Assembly (NCBI GenBank): GCA_050298035.1
Contig: JBNKTK010000042.1
Coordinates: 1 to 26,281, forward strand
Length of the DNA stretch: 26,281 nt
Direction of reading: 5' to 3'
Source of the DNA: Gaoshiqia sp050298035
GTDB taxonomy: Bacteria > Bacteroidota > Bacteroidia > Bacteroidales > Prolixibacteraceae
Shown here piece after piece: positions 1 through 8,315 of the stretch (the stretch's first letter is position 1; each line of letters begins with the position of its first letter). Both the position numbers and the translations under genes were made by a program. The notes beneath the pieces were generated by a model. The model saw only the letters and a program-made list of their open reading frames with translations, was not told where the DNA came from and made no database searches.

Positions 1-853
1 ATCCACCAGCAACAATTACCCCGGTCTCAGCATCCAATGAGTCGATATTTGGCGTAGGCACCAAAAGTTTATTCAAGTCAACATTGAAAGATATAGTATT
101 GTACTGGTCAATTTCAGTTTCATACCCCGCACCAAGTCTCAGGTTTGTAGGAATAAAGTCCTTCGTTGTCCCCTCTGTATAAGAAATTTTAGCCCCGATA
201 TTTGAGATATTGACCCCGGCACTAAAAACAGACTCTTTCCGGTTAACGCGCATTTCGTTGCGATAATAGAATGCAATATCAGCTGCATACGAACTACCTG
301 CATGAGTTTCCAATCCAGAATTTGTCAACTGTCCTCCGGTAAGATCAGAACGAATATACCTCAATGCAACAGACCCAGAGAAATAATCAGACAGTAATCG
401 TGTATAGGCAATATCGATCGCAAACTCATTCGGGCTTTGTTGTCCTAAAAAATCGCCAAACTCACCTGTAAAATTAATATCACCTAAAGCAAAATAAAGC
501 AATGATGCGCTGACGGTCTGCACATCATCAAGCCGTTTGTAACCAACCAGGTATGCCAGGTTTATATCGTCAACCAGGTTACGCAACCAAGGGGTGTATG
601 ACAACCCAACCCCCATTTCACTTTCGATAAATGCATATTTGGCAGGGTTCCAGTGTTGCGAGTTCATATCCGGCGAAGTAGCCACACCGGCATCACCCAT
701 CGCTCCACCCCTGGAATCCGGTGCAATGGTAAGAAACGGAACCCCGGTTGAAATTGTATTGGCACCAGTGGTTGAAGATTGGGCCACAGCGTTTTGAGCC
801 AGAAAGCCCATCCCGATAAATGCTACGATAAGCGCTAGTCGTCTTTTCATCAT
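1..853 (-). CDS. porV: PorV, T9SS outer-membrane shuttle/attachment protein (3' end missing)
   Basis: The frame opens at tandem ATGs (853 and 850) and runs off the left edge without a stop, giving about 284 residues; family members are usually near 380-400. It starts with a signal peptide (MMKRRLALIVAFIGMGFLAQ, ending near NAVAQ) and then shows the hallmark PorV segment FLTIAPDSRGGAMGDAGVAT followed by WNPAKYAF. The rest alternates short hydrophobic and polar stretches, as expected of the FadL-like beta-barrel. PorV (LptO) is the T9SS outer-membrane protein that binds the C-terminal signal of cargo leaving the SprA translocon and delivers it to the PorU sortase. It lies 110 nt downstream of porU on the same strand, as in Flavobacterium and Porphyromonas. 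AAAGGA at 856-861 suits the second ATG (850) better by spacing. Assignment by family recognition; the cut 3' end prevents a length check. Confidence 0.93.
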   Translation of the reverse strand, partial: MMKRRLALIVAFIGMGFLAQNAVAQSSTTGANTISTGVPFLTIAPDSRGGAMGDAGVATSPDMNSQHWNPAKYAFIESEMGVGLSYTPWLRNLVDDINLAYLVGYKRLDDVQTVSASLLYFALGDINFTGEFGDFLGQQSPNEFAIDIAYTRLLSDYFSGSVALRYIRSDLTGGQLTNSGLETHAGSSYAADIAFYYRNEMRVNRKESVFSAGVNISNIGAKISYTEGTTKDFIPTNLRLGAGYETEIDQYNTISFNVDLNKLLVPTPNIDSLDAETGVIVAGG

Positions 854-963
854 ATTCCTTTCAAAAATTGAGTTGCAAATATAAATCATTGTTAGTGAGT
901 TCCCAATTATGAGACTAATTTTGAGAACGCAGAAAATCAGCAAAAAGTATATCCCTTACGATA

Positions 964-3900
964 CTAATATCTTGAAATTATCATCCGCCCTGTTTTTGAG
1001 GTGCTTGCACCATCATCCGAATCAATAATTACCCGGTACAAATAAACCCCGCTACGAACCAGTACCTGGCTTTGACTCACCTGCCAAAGTATCGGCAGAC
1101 TTTCATTTCCGGCAGATCCCAGCCGTTGGCTGATCACGTCGATCAGGCTGCCCGTTGTATCAAAAATCTCAACCCGGGTCTGAAAAGTTTCATCCGGCCG
1201 GTTATGACTGAATTTAAAGTTTGTATGATCAGTTACCGGATTGGGGTAACACCAGATTGATTCAATTTCAAGTTTGTCACTTATCCTGAATGAAATTTCC
1301 TTTTCAGATGAATTATTCAGAACATCCCAAACCTTAATCTTCAGCGTATGCTCCCCAACCGACAAACCGGAAAGCGGAAAAATAACAGAACCGGAAGTAT
1401 AACTGTCTCTATCCGACAAGTAATAATCGTTTAATACAATCACATTACTGTAGTCGCCGTCAATCACGGCCGTTATATCATGTCCGATGCCTGTCCCAAC
1501 CGTGTTGATCCCCGTATTGTCGTTTATAATTGCGTGCAAGATTGAATTCTTTCCCACCTCATCTCCAGAATGAAAACCAGGATCATTCAAATACAAAGTA
1601 ATATCCGGGCCAACAGCATCATTAATGTTATTTCCGGAGAAGCCCCCGATCTTAAAATCGGTCGTATAACCATTTGCATCAACTTCACCATTATTGGCAT
1701 AATAGATAATCTTTCCGGAGGCCACGGCATAAGAAATATCCTTGGGCACAATAAAGGTGAATTCGAACTCTCCGGCAGTAACCGTGGCTATTCCTTTATA
1801 GACAATATTATTCTGTACCTTATACGTGAAAGGATTTTCACCTCCGTTTCCAAGCGTTTCGACCGTATCCTGCTTGTCGTATACAATCGGAATAATCTCG
1901 CCATCAAAATCACTCAGGAGTACCCCTTGATGATCAGTAATCTTGCCGGTCACAGTAACTGTTGACAACGCCCCAATGGTTTCAGTCACTTGCCCAACTG
2001 GTTTCCCGTTTATTGTTTCGGTAACAACCTGGTATTTCGGAAACGACAAACTGATTGCCGGGTCAGCCAGAAGTGTAAAATTTCGCTTATTGATCCCGGT
2101 ATTGATGCCATTTTTTGTCCGTTTCAAAACTTCCCCCATCCGCAGGTTTTCACCATTCTCATCCTGACTGAAAATGTGTTTATACAATTCACTGTTCAAA
2201 ACAAAATTTGGTGAAGAGTAAACCACCCGGGTAGTACTAAACAAACCTATTCCCCCTCCATTTGGATTAAAAAGAATATGTTCTCCCCCTGAATTTTCGG
2301 CATCATCAAAACGACTGAATTCACAGGTTGCAGTTACAAAAATCGGCAATTTGTTATAGTTCGACCAGTTATCAATATCAGTTACTGACAATACTTTTTC
2401 GTGAGCCAAGGCCAATTCGTTGGCATGTCCGGTATAATTCAAAATCAAAGCCCCATTCTTAACACGCTTATTGATGGCTGCATTTACATCCGGATAGCTG
2501 TCTCCCCCGGGTGTTGATTGCTCCTGGAAAGCATCAAAATAAATTTTGTCGGTGAAATAGGCCGGGCTCATTTCATTTACATCATCAGCCAAACTTTCTG
2601 CCTGTTGCATATGAGCATTCGTGTCTTCATCATCACCAATAAAGCTGATAACATTTCGCCAATCACCAAGCGAACTGGTCGATGAATAATTTTTTATCTT
2701 TTGAACCACGGTCTGGGCTTCAGTTGTTGTTTTTACAGGTATCCTTCCAATACCAAGATCAATCAGTCCCTGGTATTCCCCTTCCCCCGGATCGAGAAGT
2801 GCATAAAAATCGTCAGTCACAAACGATGACGTTGGCAACAATGAATTTTCAGATTGATAAGTCGGAATAAAATTCACCCCGTCTCCAAGCACATTTTTAT
2901 TATCATAACTCCCATCCCCAAAAAGAAGGACATATTTTAGCGCCCCCCCGCCAGCATTTGTTTTATTATAACACATACGCAGGTAGTTCCTGATACCGGA
3001 AACATCGGGCATACCTGAAGAAAACTCGTTATAAATCTGTGCAGGGGTCACAACAGACACAGTCATCTGATCATGCTCACGATGATAATCAGCTAACTCA
3101 TTTGCGCTGGACAGAAAATTTGGATGTGAAATAATAATAAATTCGGGGACTGTTGCCTGGTGCAAATCCTGGTTCTCGATATCAGAAACTTTCTCAGGAA
3201 CAGGAAACTCTCCTCCCGGATAAAAGGCAACAAATTCCCTCAGCGTTTCAGTTTTGACAATAAATTGAATATTGCTCCCATTTTGTATTGCAGGAATGAC
3301 GACTGGTTTTGTGTAATCAGTAACATCCCAAACCTGTAGGTTACTACCGGCCGAGGACAAATTAAAACGGGCAACTTTCCCGACCCCGAAACTTTCCTTA
3401 TCACGGAACACCAAGCCCGATTCCCCGACAACCAGGTCTGAAGTAGCATTCATTTCAATATAATCCAGCCAACCATATGAAGAACCGTTTGATGCGCTGT
3501 ACGTTATCTTCACTTCTGATCCAGCAACAGGGTTATTAATATTGAAGACCGAATTGGCAGGATAAGCATATAATGCAAGTGCATCACCTGTATCAACCGG
3601 CTGGAAACTCAAATCCCCCTTAACTGAATTATTCCATGCTACCGAAAACTTTGAGATAGCAGAAGATTTTCCAGCCCCTGCAACATAAATCGAAAGCGGG
3701 TAATTTTGATTCAGGTTCTCAAATGAGAAACTGTATTTTTTTGTCTGCCCCGATGCGAACTTATCGCCAAACCAGCGACGACCTGATTTAATCAGGTTTT
3801 CCAGTTCATCCTCATGCAACAGGTAATTTGAGAATGTATTTACTTCATCTGTAACTGCCGATGTTTCATCCGGTAAACTTTGAACGCTTTGGATTTGCCC

Positions 3901-4689
3901 CTGATCACCCAGATAATAACAGGCATAATCCGAATAGTCATTTTGCCGATGATGGAACAAGCCATCTCCCTGATTATATTCCCATTTCACGGTTCCGGTT
4001 GAATAGAAAAACAGGCAATCATTATTGTCTTTATCCTTGCCCGCCCAGGTACTGTTTTGCAGCAAATCATCTGGATACTCATCATCATTCATCTTGGGGA
4101 GCATGTAACCACCATTTCCATAAAGGGTCACTTTTGACGGATCGCTAAATCCCCAGCTTTGTAACTGGCTGTACGGGATTTTATAAATCCCCGGCTTTTG
4201 CGTGCGTATCTTCACCCACTTCCCGGATGCCAAGACTGATCCGGACTTCCAGGTTTTCGCTTTTAACAGCGAGGCACTTTTCAGATCAAAAAACTGAATA
4301 TCAAAAGAGGCCAGCTTCTGAATGACTCCTTCGGAATAAATCAAAGGCACCATTTCAATCCAGGCAACCATTTTCCCATCTGAGTTCAGGTAACTGATCT
4401 TATATTGCAATTCAGCAGGCAACAAATCAGAATTGACCGATTTTTTTCCGAGAAAATTTTCAAACCTCACATTTGCAAGTTCTATTTTCTGCCCGGCACG
4501 TTCAAGCGGAACCGTTTCAATATAAACCGGCAGTCCATCATCGTTAATTGCAGCATCAGTAAATGATAATCCTGCAGTGCCTGCAAACATGTCATCTTGC
4601 TCAATCCAACCAATTGTCCGGTGCAATACCTGTGCATTCGCTGAGATAATAAAAAGAAAGAAGAGGGTTGAAAGTAAATATTTCTTCAT
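964..4689 (-). CDS. porU: PorU, T9SS C-terminal signal peptidase/sortase (gingipain-like C25 family)
   Basis: This 1241-residue protein cleaves the C-terminal signal from T9SS cargo and joins the new end to a surface anchor on the outer face of the outer membrane. A signal peptide (residues 1-19, cut at ANA/Q) leads into a long N-terminal beta-rich part. The gingipain-type domain spans roughly residues 555-930: FIIISHPNFL, then YVLLFGDGSYDNKN, the catalytic His755 in NYTGHANE, and the nucleophile Cys789 in TATCEFS. The 34-residue spacing resembles the His/Cys dyad of known gingipains and PorU. The C-terminus (about 1140-1241: WCYPNPV, then GVYLYRVII and a basic tail) resembles a type A T9SS sorting domain, which PorU is known to keep. 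Length fits PorU (1100-1300). It is transcribed toward porV and away from gldJ. Both catalytic residues are present, so it should be active. Confidence 0.95.
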   Translation of the reverse strand: MKKYLLSTLFFLFIISANAQVLHRTIGWIEQDDMFAGTAGLSFTDAAINDDGLPVYIETVPLERAGQKIELANVRFENFLGKKSVNSDLLPAELQYKISYLNSDGKMVAWIEMVPLIYSEGVIQKLASFDIQFFDLKSASLLKAKTWKSGSVLASGKWVKIRTQKPGIYKIPYSQLQSWGFSDPSKVTLYGNGGYMLPKMNDDEYPDDLLQNSTWAGKDKDNNDCLFFYSTGTVKWEYNQGDGLFHHRQNDYSDYACYYLGDQGQIQSVQSLPDETSAVTDEVNTFSNYLLHEDELENLIKSGRRWFGDKFASGQTKKYSFSFENLNQNYPLSIYVAGAGKSSAISKFSVAWNNSVKGDLSFQPVDTGDALALYAYPANSVFNINNPVAGSEVKITYSASNGSSYGWLDYIEMNATSDLVVGESGLVFRDKESFGVGKVARFNLSSAGSNLQVWDVTDYTKPVVIPAIQNGSNIQFIVKTETLREFVAFYPGGEFPVPEKVSDIENQDLHQATVPEFIIISHPNFLSSANELADYHREHDQMTVSVVTPAQIYNEFSSGMPDVSGIRNYLRMCYNKTNAGGGALKYVLLFGDGSYDNKNVLGDGVNFIPTYQSENSLLPTSSFVTDDFYALLDPGEGEYQGLIDLGIGRIPVKTTTEAQTVVQKIKNYSSTSSLGDWRNVISFIGDDEDTNAHMQQAESLADDVNEMSPAYFTDKIYFDAFQEQSTPGGDSYPDVNAAINKRVKNGALILNYTGHANELALAHEKVLSVTDIDNWSNYNKLPIFVTATCEFSRFDDAENSGGEHILFNPNGGGIGLFSTTRVVYSSPNFVLNSELYKHIFSQDENGENLRMGEVLKRTKNGINTGINKRNFTLLADPAISLSFPKYQVVTETINGKPVGQVTETIGALSTVTVTGKITDHQGVLLSDFDGEIIPIVYDKQDTVETLGNGGENPFTYKVQNNIVYKGIATVTAGEFEFTFIVPKDISYAVASGKIIYYANNGEVDANGYTTDFKIGGFSGNNINDAVGPDITLYLNDPGFHSGDEVGKNSILHAIINDNTGINTVGTGIGHDITAVIDGDYSNVIVLNDYYLSDRDSYTSGSVIFPLSGLSVGEHTLKIKVWDVLNNSSEKEISFRISDKLEIESIWCYPNPVTDHTNFKFSHNRPDETFQTRVEIFDTTGSLIDVISQRLGSAGNESLPILWQVSQSQVLVRSGVYLYRVIIDSDDGASTSKTGRMIISRY

Positions 4690-4796
4690 CGGTCTTTGAT
4701 ATCAAATTCAGAAAGAAAACGATCACGAAAATACATTATTGTAAAATCATTGACACTAAATGCTAAAAATATCTGCAAAGTAAAAAAGCAGAAACA

Positions 4797-4804
4797 CAAA
4801 AGTA
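4797..4804 (-). promoter_or_regulatory. Possible -7 element for porU-porV
   Basis: On the minus strand these bases read TACTTTTG, matching the Bacteroidota -7 consensus TAnnTTTG. It lies 108 nt upstream of the porU start within the divergent porU/gldJ spacer. I see no convincing -33 TTTG partner, so this is a candidate only. Confidence 0.3.
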
Positions 4805-4872
4805 GCAAGAGTAATCAACAATTGAAGTGAAAAAGTTATCTTGCCCCAACAATAAGAATTGAACAATTTAGT

Positions 4873-4880
4873 TATATTTG
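4873..4880 (+). promoter_or_regulatory. Likely -7 promoter element of gldJ
   Basis: TATATTTG matches the Bacteroidota -7 consensus TAnnTTTG exactly and ends 34 nt before the gldJ ATG. No clear -33 element is visible at the usual distance. The 225-nt spacer 4690-4914 between divergent porU and gldJ otherwise holds only AT-rich sequence. Confidence 0.5.
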
Positions 4881-4914
4881 TGAGTGTTAAAATTCAATCG
4901 AAAATTCATAGACA

Positions 4915-6375
4915 ATGAAGTTTAAAGCCATATTATTCTTGGGTTTAGCTGCACTAATGGCAGGCTGTAGCTTATTCAACAAAGGTGGTGGTGGTATCGG
5001 AAAGAAAGGGAATGTGTCCCAAACCACCGGATGGAGTTACAATAACCCCGACAATGGCGGATTCCAATCCGACGATGATTATCAACAATTTACTGGTCCC
5101 GGATTAAAGTTCATTCAAGGTGGTACTTTTACCATGGGGCGTGTAGAACAAGATGTAATGTACGACTGGAACAACATGGCACGCAGGGTTACAGTCGCTT
5201 CTTTTTACATGGATGAAACTGAAGTATCAAATTTAGATTACCGGGAATATCTCTACTGGTTAAGTCGCGTTTATCCGGAGAATCCGGAAAAATATGAAGC
5301 AGCAATGCCCGATACTCTTGTTTGGAGGGAAGAATTAGCCTATAACGAACCCTATATCAAGAATTACCTGCGTCATCCGGCCTTTAGTAAATATCCGGTA
5401 GTAGGTGTTAGTTGGGTTCAGGCTGACGCTTATTGTAAATGGCGTACCGACAGGGTGAACGAACAGATACTGATTGATCGTGGCATTTTAACACACGACA
5501 ATACCCAAGGCGGGCAAAATGTTTTCACGACTGACAGCTACCTGGCCGGTTTGTACCAGGGAACTGCTGGTAAAAAACAAATTGAAGATGCTGCCGGAAA
5601 TGCCCGAAAAATTAAATGGGAAGATGGAATCCTACTCCCGTCCTACAGGCTTCCAACCGAAGCAGAATGGGAATATGCAGCGTACGGACTGATTGGCAAC
5701 ACGGAGGGTGAATTGCTGACAGACCGAAAAATTTATCCCTGGAACGGTAATTACCTGAGAAACGATTCTAAAAAAGAACGTGGCAGAATGAACGCCAACT
5801 TCACGCGTGGACGTGGTGACCTGATGGGTATGGCGGGAGCCCTGAACGACAACGCGGATATTTCGTCTCCGGTTGACTCATACAACCCCAATGACTACGG
5901 TCTGTATTGTATGTCTGGTAATGTAAACGAATGGGTTGCCGATGTTTACCGTCCATTATCAGAACAGGATGTAAAAGAATTCCAACCCTTCCGTGGTAAT
6001 GTATTCACCCAATACCGACGCGATGCTGATGGGAACCTGATAAGAAATGAATTCGGGGAATTGGTGGTTGACACAATTGCAGACTACCGCAACTTTAAGG
6101 ATGGGGATTATCAATCTCAAATTATTGAAGGACAAAGCTGGAACGATGTTAAAGATAATTTAACCACCGATGACATGTACGTCAAATCGGATAGAGATGG
6201 TCAGTTTACATCGTTAATCACTGATCAAATCCGTGTTTTTAAAGGTGGATCATGGAAAGACCGCCCATACTGGCTCAACCCAGGAACAAGACGGTATAAA
6301 ACTGAGACAGAAGCAGCCAACGACCTTGGATTCCGTTGTGCAATGACCAGAGTTGGAAGTCCTGAAGGATTTTAA
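4915..6375 (+). CDS. gldJ: GldJ, gliding/T9SS lipoprotein with FGE-sulfatase fold
   Basis: The 486-residue protein starts with a lipoprotein signal whose lipobox LMAGC puts the lipidated cysteine at residue 18. A formylglycine-generating-enzyme-like (SUMF1) fold fills the rest: the N-terminal GGTFTMG motif, FYMDETEVSNLDYREYLYW, VVGVSWVQADAYCKWR, LPTEAEWEYAAYG, MSGNVNEWV and the ending FKGGSW...GFRCAM. GldJ and GldK share this fold; in Flavobacterium johnsoniae GldJ is needed for gliding and stabilises GldK, a periplasmic ring component of the T9SS. I chose GldJ over GldK because porU and porV lie divergently beside it and murF directly follows, an arrangement I recall for gldJ loci, and because gldLMN are absent. 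Expected location is the periplasmic side of the outer membrane. It ends in a strong terminator. Confidence 0.9.
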   Translation: MKFKAILFLGLAALMAGCSLFNKGGGGIGKKGNVSQTTGWSYNNPDNGGFQSDDDYQQFTGPGLKFIQGGTFTMGRVEQDVMYDWNNMARRVTVASFYMDETEVSNLDYREYLYWLSRVYPENPEKYEAAMPDTLVWREELAYNEPYIKNYLRHPAFSKYPVVGVSWVQADAYCKWRTDRVNEQILIDRGILTHDNTQGGQNVFTTDSYLAGLYQGTAGKKQIEDAAGNARKIKWEDGILLPSYRLPTEAEWEYAAYGLIGNTEGELLTDRKIYPWNGNYLRNDSKKERGRMNANFTRGRGDLMGMAGALNDNADISSPVDSYNPNDYGLYCMSGNVNEWVADVYRPLSEQDVKEFQPFRGNVFTQYRRDADGNLIRNEFGELVVDTIADYRNFKDGDYQSQIIEGQSWNDVKDNLTTDDMYVKSDRDGQFTSLITDQIRVFKGGSWKDRPYWLNPGTRRYKTETEAANDLGFRCAMTRVGSPEGF

Positions 6376-6395
6376 TCAAACACATTCATATTGAC

Positions 6396-6430
6396 AAAAC
6401 CTCATTTGCAAGAATGAGGTTTTCTTTTTT
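6396..6430 (+). terminator. Intrinsic terminator after gldJ
   Basis: A perfect 11-bp stem (AAAACCTCATT at 6396-6406 with AATGAGGTTTT at 6413-6423) closes a 6-nt loop and is followed by CTTTTTT. It lies 20 nt after the gldJ stop and ends only 9 nt before the murF start. Confidence 0.9.
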
Positions 6431-6439
6431 AAAGACGCG

Positions 6440-7732
6440 ATGAACACCGAACAATTACATCAACTATTCCTGCAACACCCAGTTGTATCTACCGATAGCC
6501 GGAGAATCCCCGAAGGATGTATCTTTTTTGCACTGAAAGGGCAAAATTTTGACGGTAATAAATTTGCCGAAGAATCTCTGGGCAAAGGTGCAGCTTATGC
6601 TGTTATTGACAATCCGGATTATGCAGGGAACACCCGATTGATATTAGTCGAAGATGTATTAAAAAGCCTACAGTTACTGGCAAACTATCATCGCAAACAA
6701 CTTAACATCCCGGTTCTGGCTATTACCGGGACAAATGGAAAAACAACAACCAAAGAACTAATCGCAGCCGTCCTTCAACAAAAATTTCAGGTCACATATA
6801 CTCAGGGCAACCTGAATAATCACATCGGGGTGCCCTTAACGTTACTCAGCATCACCAATCAAACAGAAATAGCGGTTGTCGAAATGGGAGCAAATCACCC
6901 CGGCGAAATTGCCGAATTATGCCGGATTGCCGAACCCGATTTAGGGATCATCACCAATATTGGCAAAGCCCATCTCGAAGGATTTGGCTCCTTCGAAGGG
7001 GTAGTCAGGACAAAAGCTGAAATGTATGACTACCTACGGGAAAACAACGGAAGATGCTTCATCAATATGGACAACGACCTGCTTGTCAAACAGGCAATCA
7101 ACCTGGAACAGCTAAGTTATGGCAACACGGCAGATGTCCAACTGCAAGGAAAACCGGAAAGCTCAACCTATTACCTGACAGTCAAAGTGCTATTCCCAAA
7201 AGGCTGGTTGTATCTCAAATCGAAACTTATTGGCTCCTACAATTTCGAAAATATACTGGCTGCTGCCCGTGTTGGTCTTTACTTTGGAGTTGACCCGCTT
7301 CTGATTCAAAAGGGAATTGAAAACTATCAACCCAGCAACAATCGTTCGCAACTCATTCAAAAAGGCAGCAACCGGATTATTATGGATGCCTACAATGCAA
7401 ATCCAACAAGCATGATGGCTTCACTCAAAAATTTTGCTGAAATTAAAAATTCACAAAAAATGCTCATCCTGGGAGACATGCTTGAATTGGGAGAACATGC
7501 TGCAGAAGAGCATCAAAAGATAGCAGACTTTATCAACCAGGAAGATTTTGACACGGTTTATCTTGTAGGCAAACATTTTGCAAAAGTCAATACCGGTATA
7601 AAACCAAAGAAGTTCGACAATATCGAACTTCTTTTTGACTACCTATATCAACAAAAACCTGTGGAAGATACATTGATTCTCATTAAAGGATCGAGGGGAA
7701 TTCAGCTTGAAAAAATCCTCGACAAGCTTTAA
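6440..7732 (+). CDS. murF: MurF, UDP-MurNAc-tripeptide:D-Ala-D-Ala ligase
   Basis: MurF is the cytoplasmic ATP-dependent ligase that adds the D-Ala-D-Ala dipeptide to UDP-MurNAc-tripeptide, completing the pentapeptide precursor of peptidoglycan. The 430-residue product shows the N-terminal substrate-recognition part with VSTDSRRIPEGCIFFALKG, the Mur-ligase P-loop GTNGKTT at residues 97-103, NLNNHIGVPLTLL, the VEMGANHPGEIAEL segment specific to MurF, ITNIGKAHLEGFGS, and the C-terminal domain with MDAYNANPTSM and ILGDMLELG. Length is normal (about 430-450). All expected motifs are intact. The ATG at 6440 lies directly behind the gldJ terminator, so expression needs either read-through or a promoter within the gldJ end. 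It converges on the thioredoxin gene with a 28-nt gap. Confidence 0.97.
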   Translation: MNTEQLHQLFLQHPVVSTDSRRIPEGCIFFALKGQNFDGNKFAEESLGKGAAYAVIDNPDYAGNTRLILVEDVLKSLQLLANYHRKQLNIPVLAITGTNGKTTTKELIAAVLQQKFQVTYTQGNLNNHIGVPLTLLSITNQTEIAVVEMGANHPGEIAELCRIAEPDLGIITNIGKAHLEGFGSFEGVVRTKAEMYDYLRENNGRCFINMDNDLLVKQAINLEQLSYGNTADVQLQGKPESSTYYLTVKVLFPKGWLYLKSKLIGSYNFENILAAARVGLYFGVDPLLIQKGIENYQPSNNRSQLIQKGSNRIIMDAYNANPTSMMASLKNFAEIKNSQKMLILGDMLELGEHAAEEHQKIADFINQEDFDTVYLVGKHFAKVNTGIKPKKFDNIELLFDYLYQQKPVEDTLILIKGSRGIQLEKILDKL

Positions 7733-7760
7733 GAGATCGTATAATCCGTACTAAGAACAA

Positions 7761-8129
7761 TTAATTTGCGGGTTTCTCAACTTTCAGTACCTCGGCAATT
7801 GCCTGCTCGAAAGTCGATTTTGGAAGGGCTCCCATCGCCATTTGTGGTTGTCCGTCAACAGGAACAAACAACAAGGAAGGGATGCTCTGAATTCCAAACA
7901 TACCAGCTAATTCACGCTGGTCTTCAGTATCAATTTTGTATATGCGAATGGAGTCGCCATATTCTTTTTGAAGTTCTTCCAAAACCGGGGCCACCATCTT
8001 ACATGGGCCACACCAGTCGGCATAAAAATCAATTAAACATGGAACGCTGCCTTCATATTTCCAATCTTTATTTTGTTCAAAATTGAAAACTTTTTCTTTG
8101 AATGTTTCTTTTGTCAAATGTTCTAACAT
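7761..8129 (-). CDS. Thioredoxin
   Basis: A 122-residue cytoplasmic thioredoxin without a signal peptide. The redox motif WCGPCK has its cysteines at 40 and 43, preceded by LIDFYAD, and the conserved cis-proline is Pro84 in SIPSLLF. The family reduces protein disulfides as electron donor to reductases. An N-terminal extension of some 15 residues compared with E. coli TrxA is common in Bacteroidota thioredoxins. An extra cysteine, Cys31, lies one strand before the active site. The gene faces murF and is divergent from the CCA-transferase gene, with its own promoter element 21 nt upstream. I give no symbol because several thioredoxins usually coexist in these genomes. Confidence 0.95.
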   Translation of the reverse strand: MLEHLTKETFKEKVFNFEQNKDWKYEGSVPCLIDFYADWCGPCKMVAPVLEELQKEYGDSIRIYKIDTEDQRELAGMFGIQSIPSLLFVPVDGQPQMAMGALPKSTFEQAIAEVLKVEKPAN

Positions 8130-8150
8130 AGCTTTATTATTTCATTAATG

Positions 8151-8158
8151 CAAATATA
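8151..8158 (-). promoter_or_regulatory. Likely -7 element of the thioredoxin gene
   Basis: The minus strand reads TATATTTG, an exact TAnnTTTG match, ending 21 nt upstream of the thioredoxin ATG. A transcript from it would have a leader of roughly 10-20 nt. Confidence 0.45.
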
Positions 8159-8241
8159 TAAATTTTTCGATACATGTATATCAATCACCATGCCACTAAA
8201 ATATTAGGGTTTTCATCACTTCCCCCATTCCGAAATAATTG

Positions 8242-8249
8242 TAATTTTG
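8242..8249 (+). promoter_or_regulatory. Likely -7 element of the CCA nucleotidyltransferase gene
   Basis: TAATTTTG matches TAnnTTTG exactly and ends 66 nt before the ATG at 8316. It shares the 186-nt divergent spacer 8130-8315 with the thioredoxin promoter. Confidence 0.45.
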
Positions 8250-8315
8250 TCACGGTTTTAAACAAATTGGCATGATTCCGTTTTATTATAACGTTTAAAA
8301 CTGAAATATTAATTC

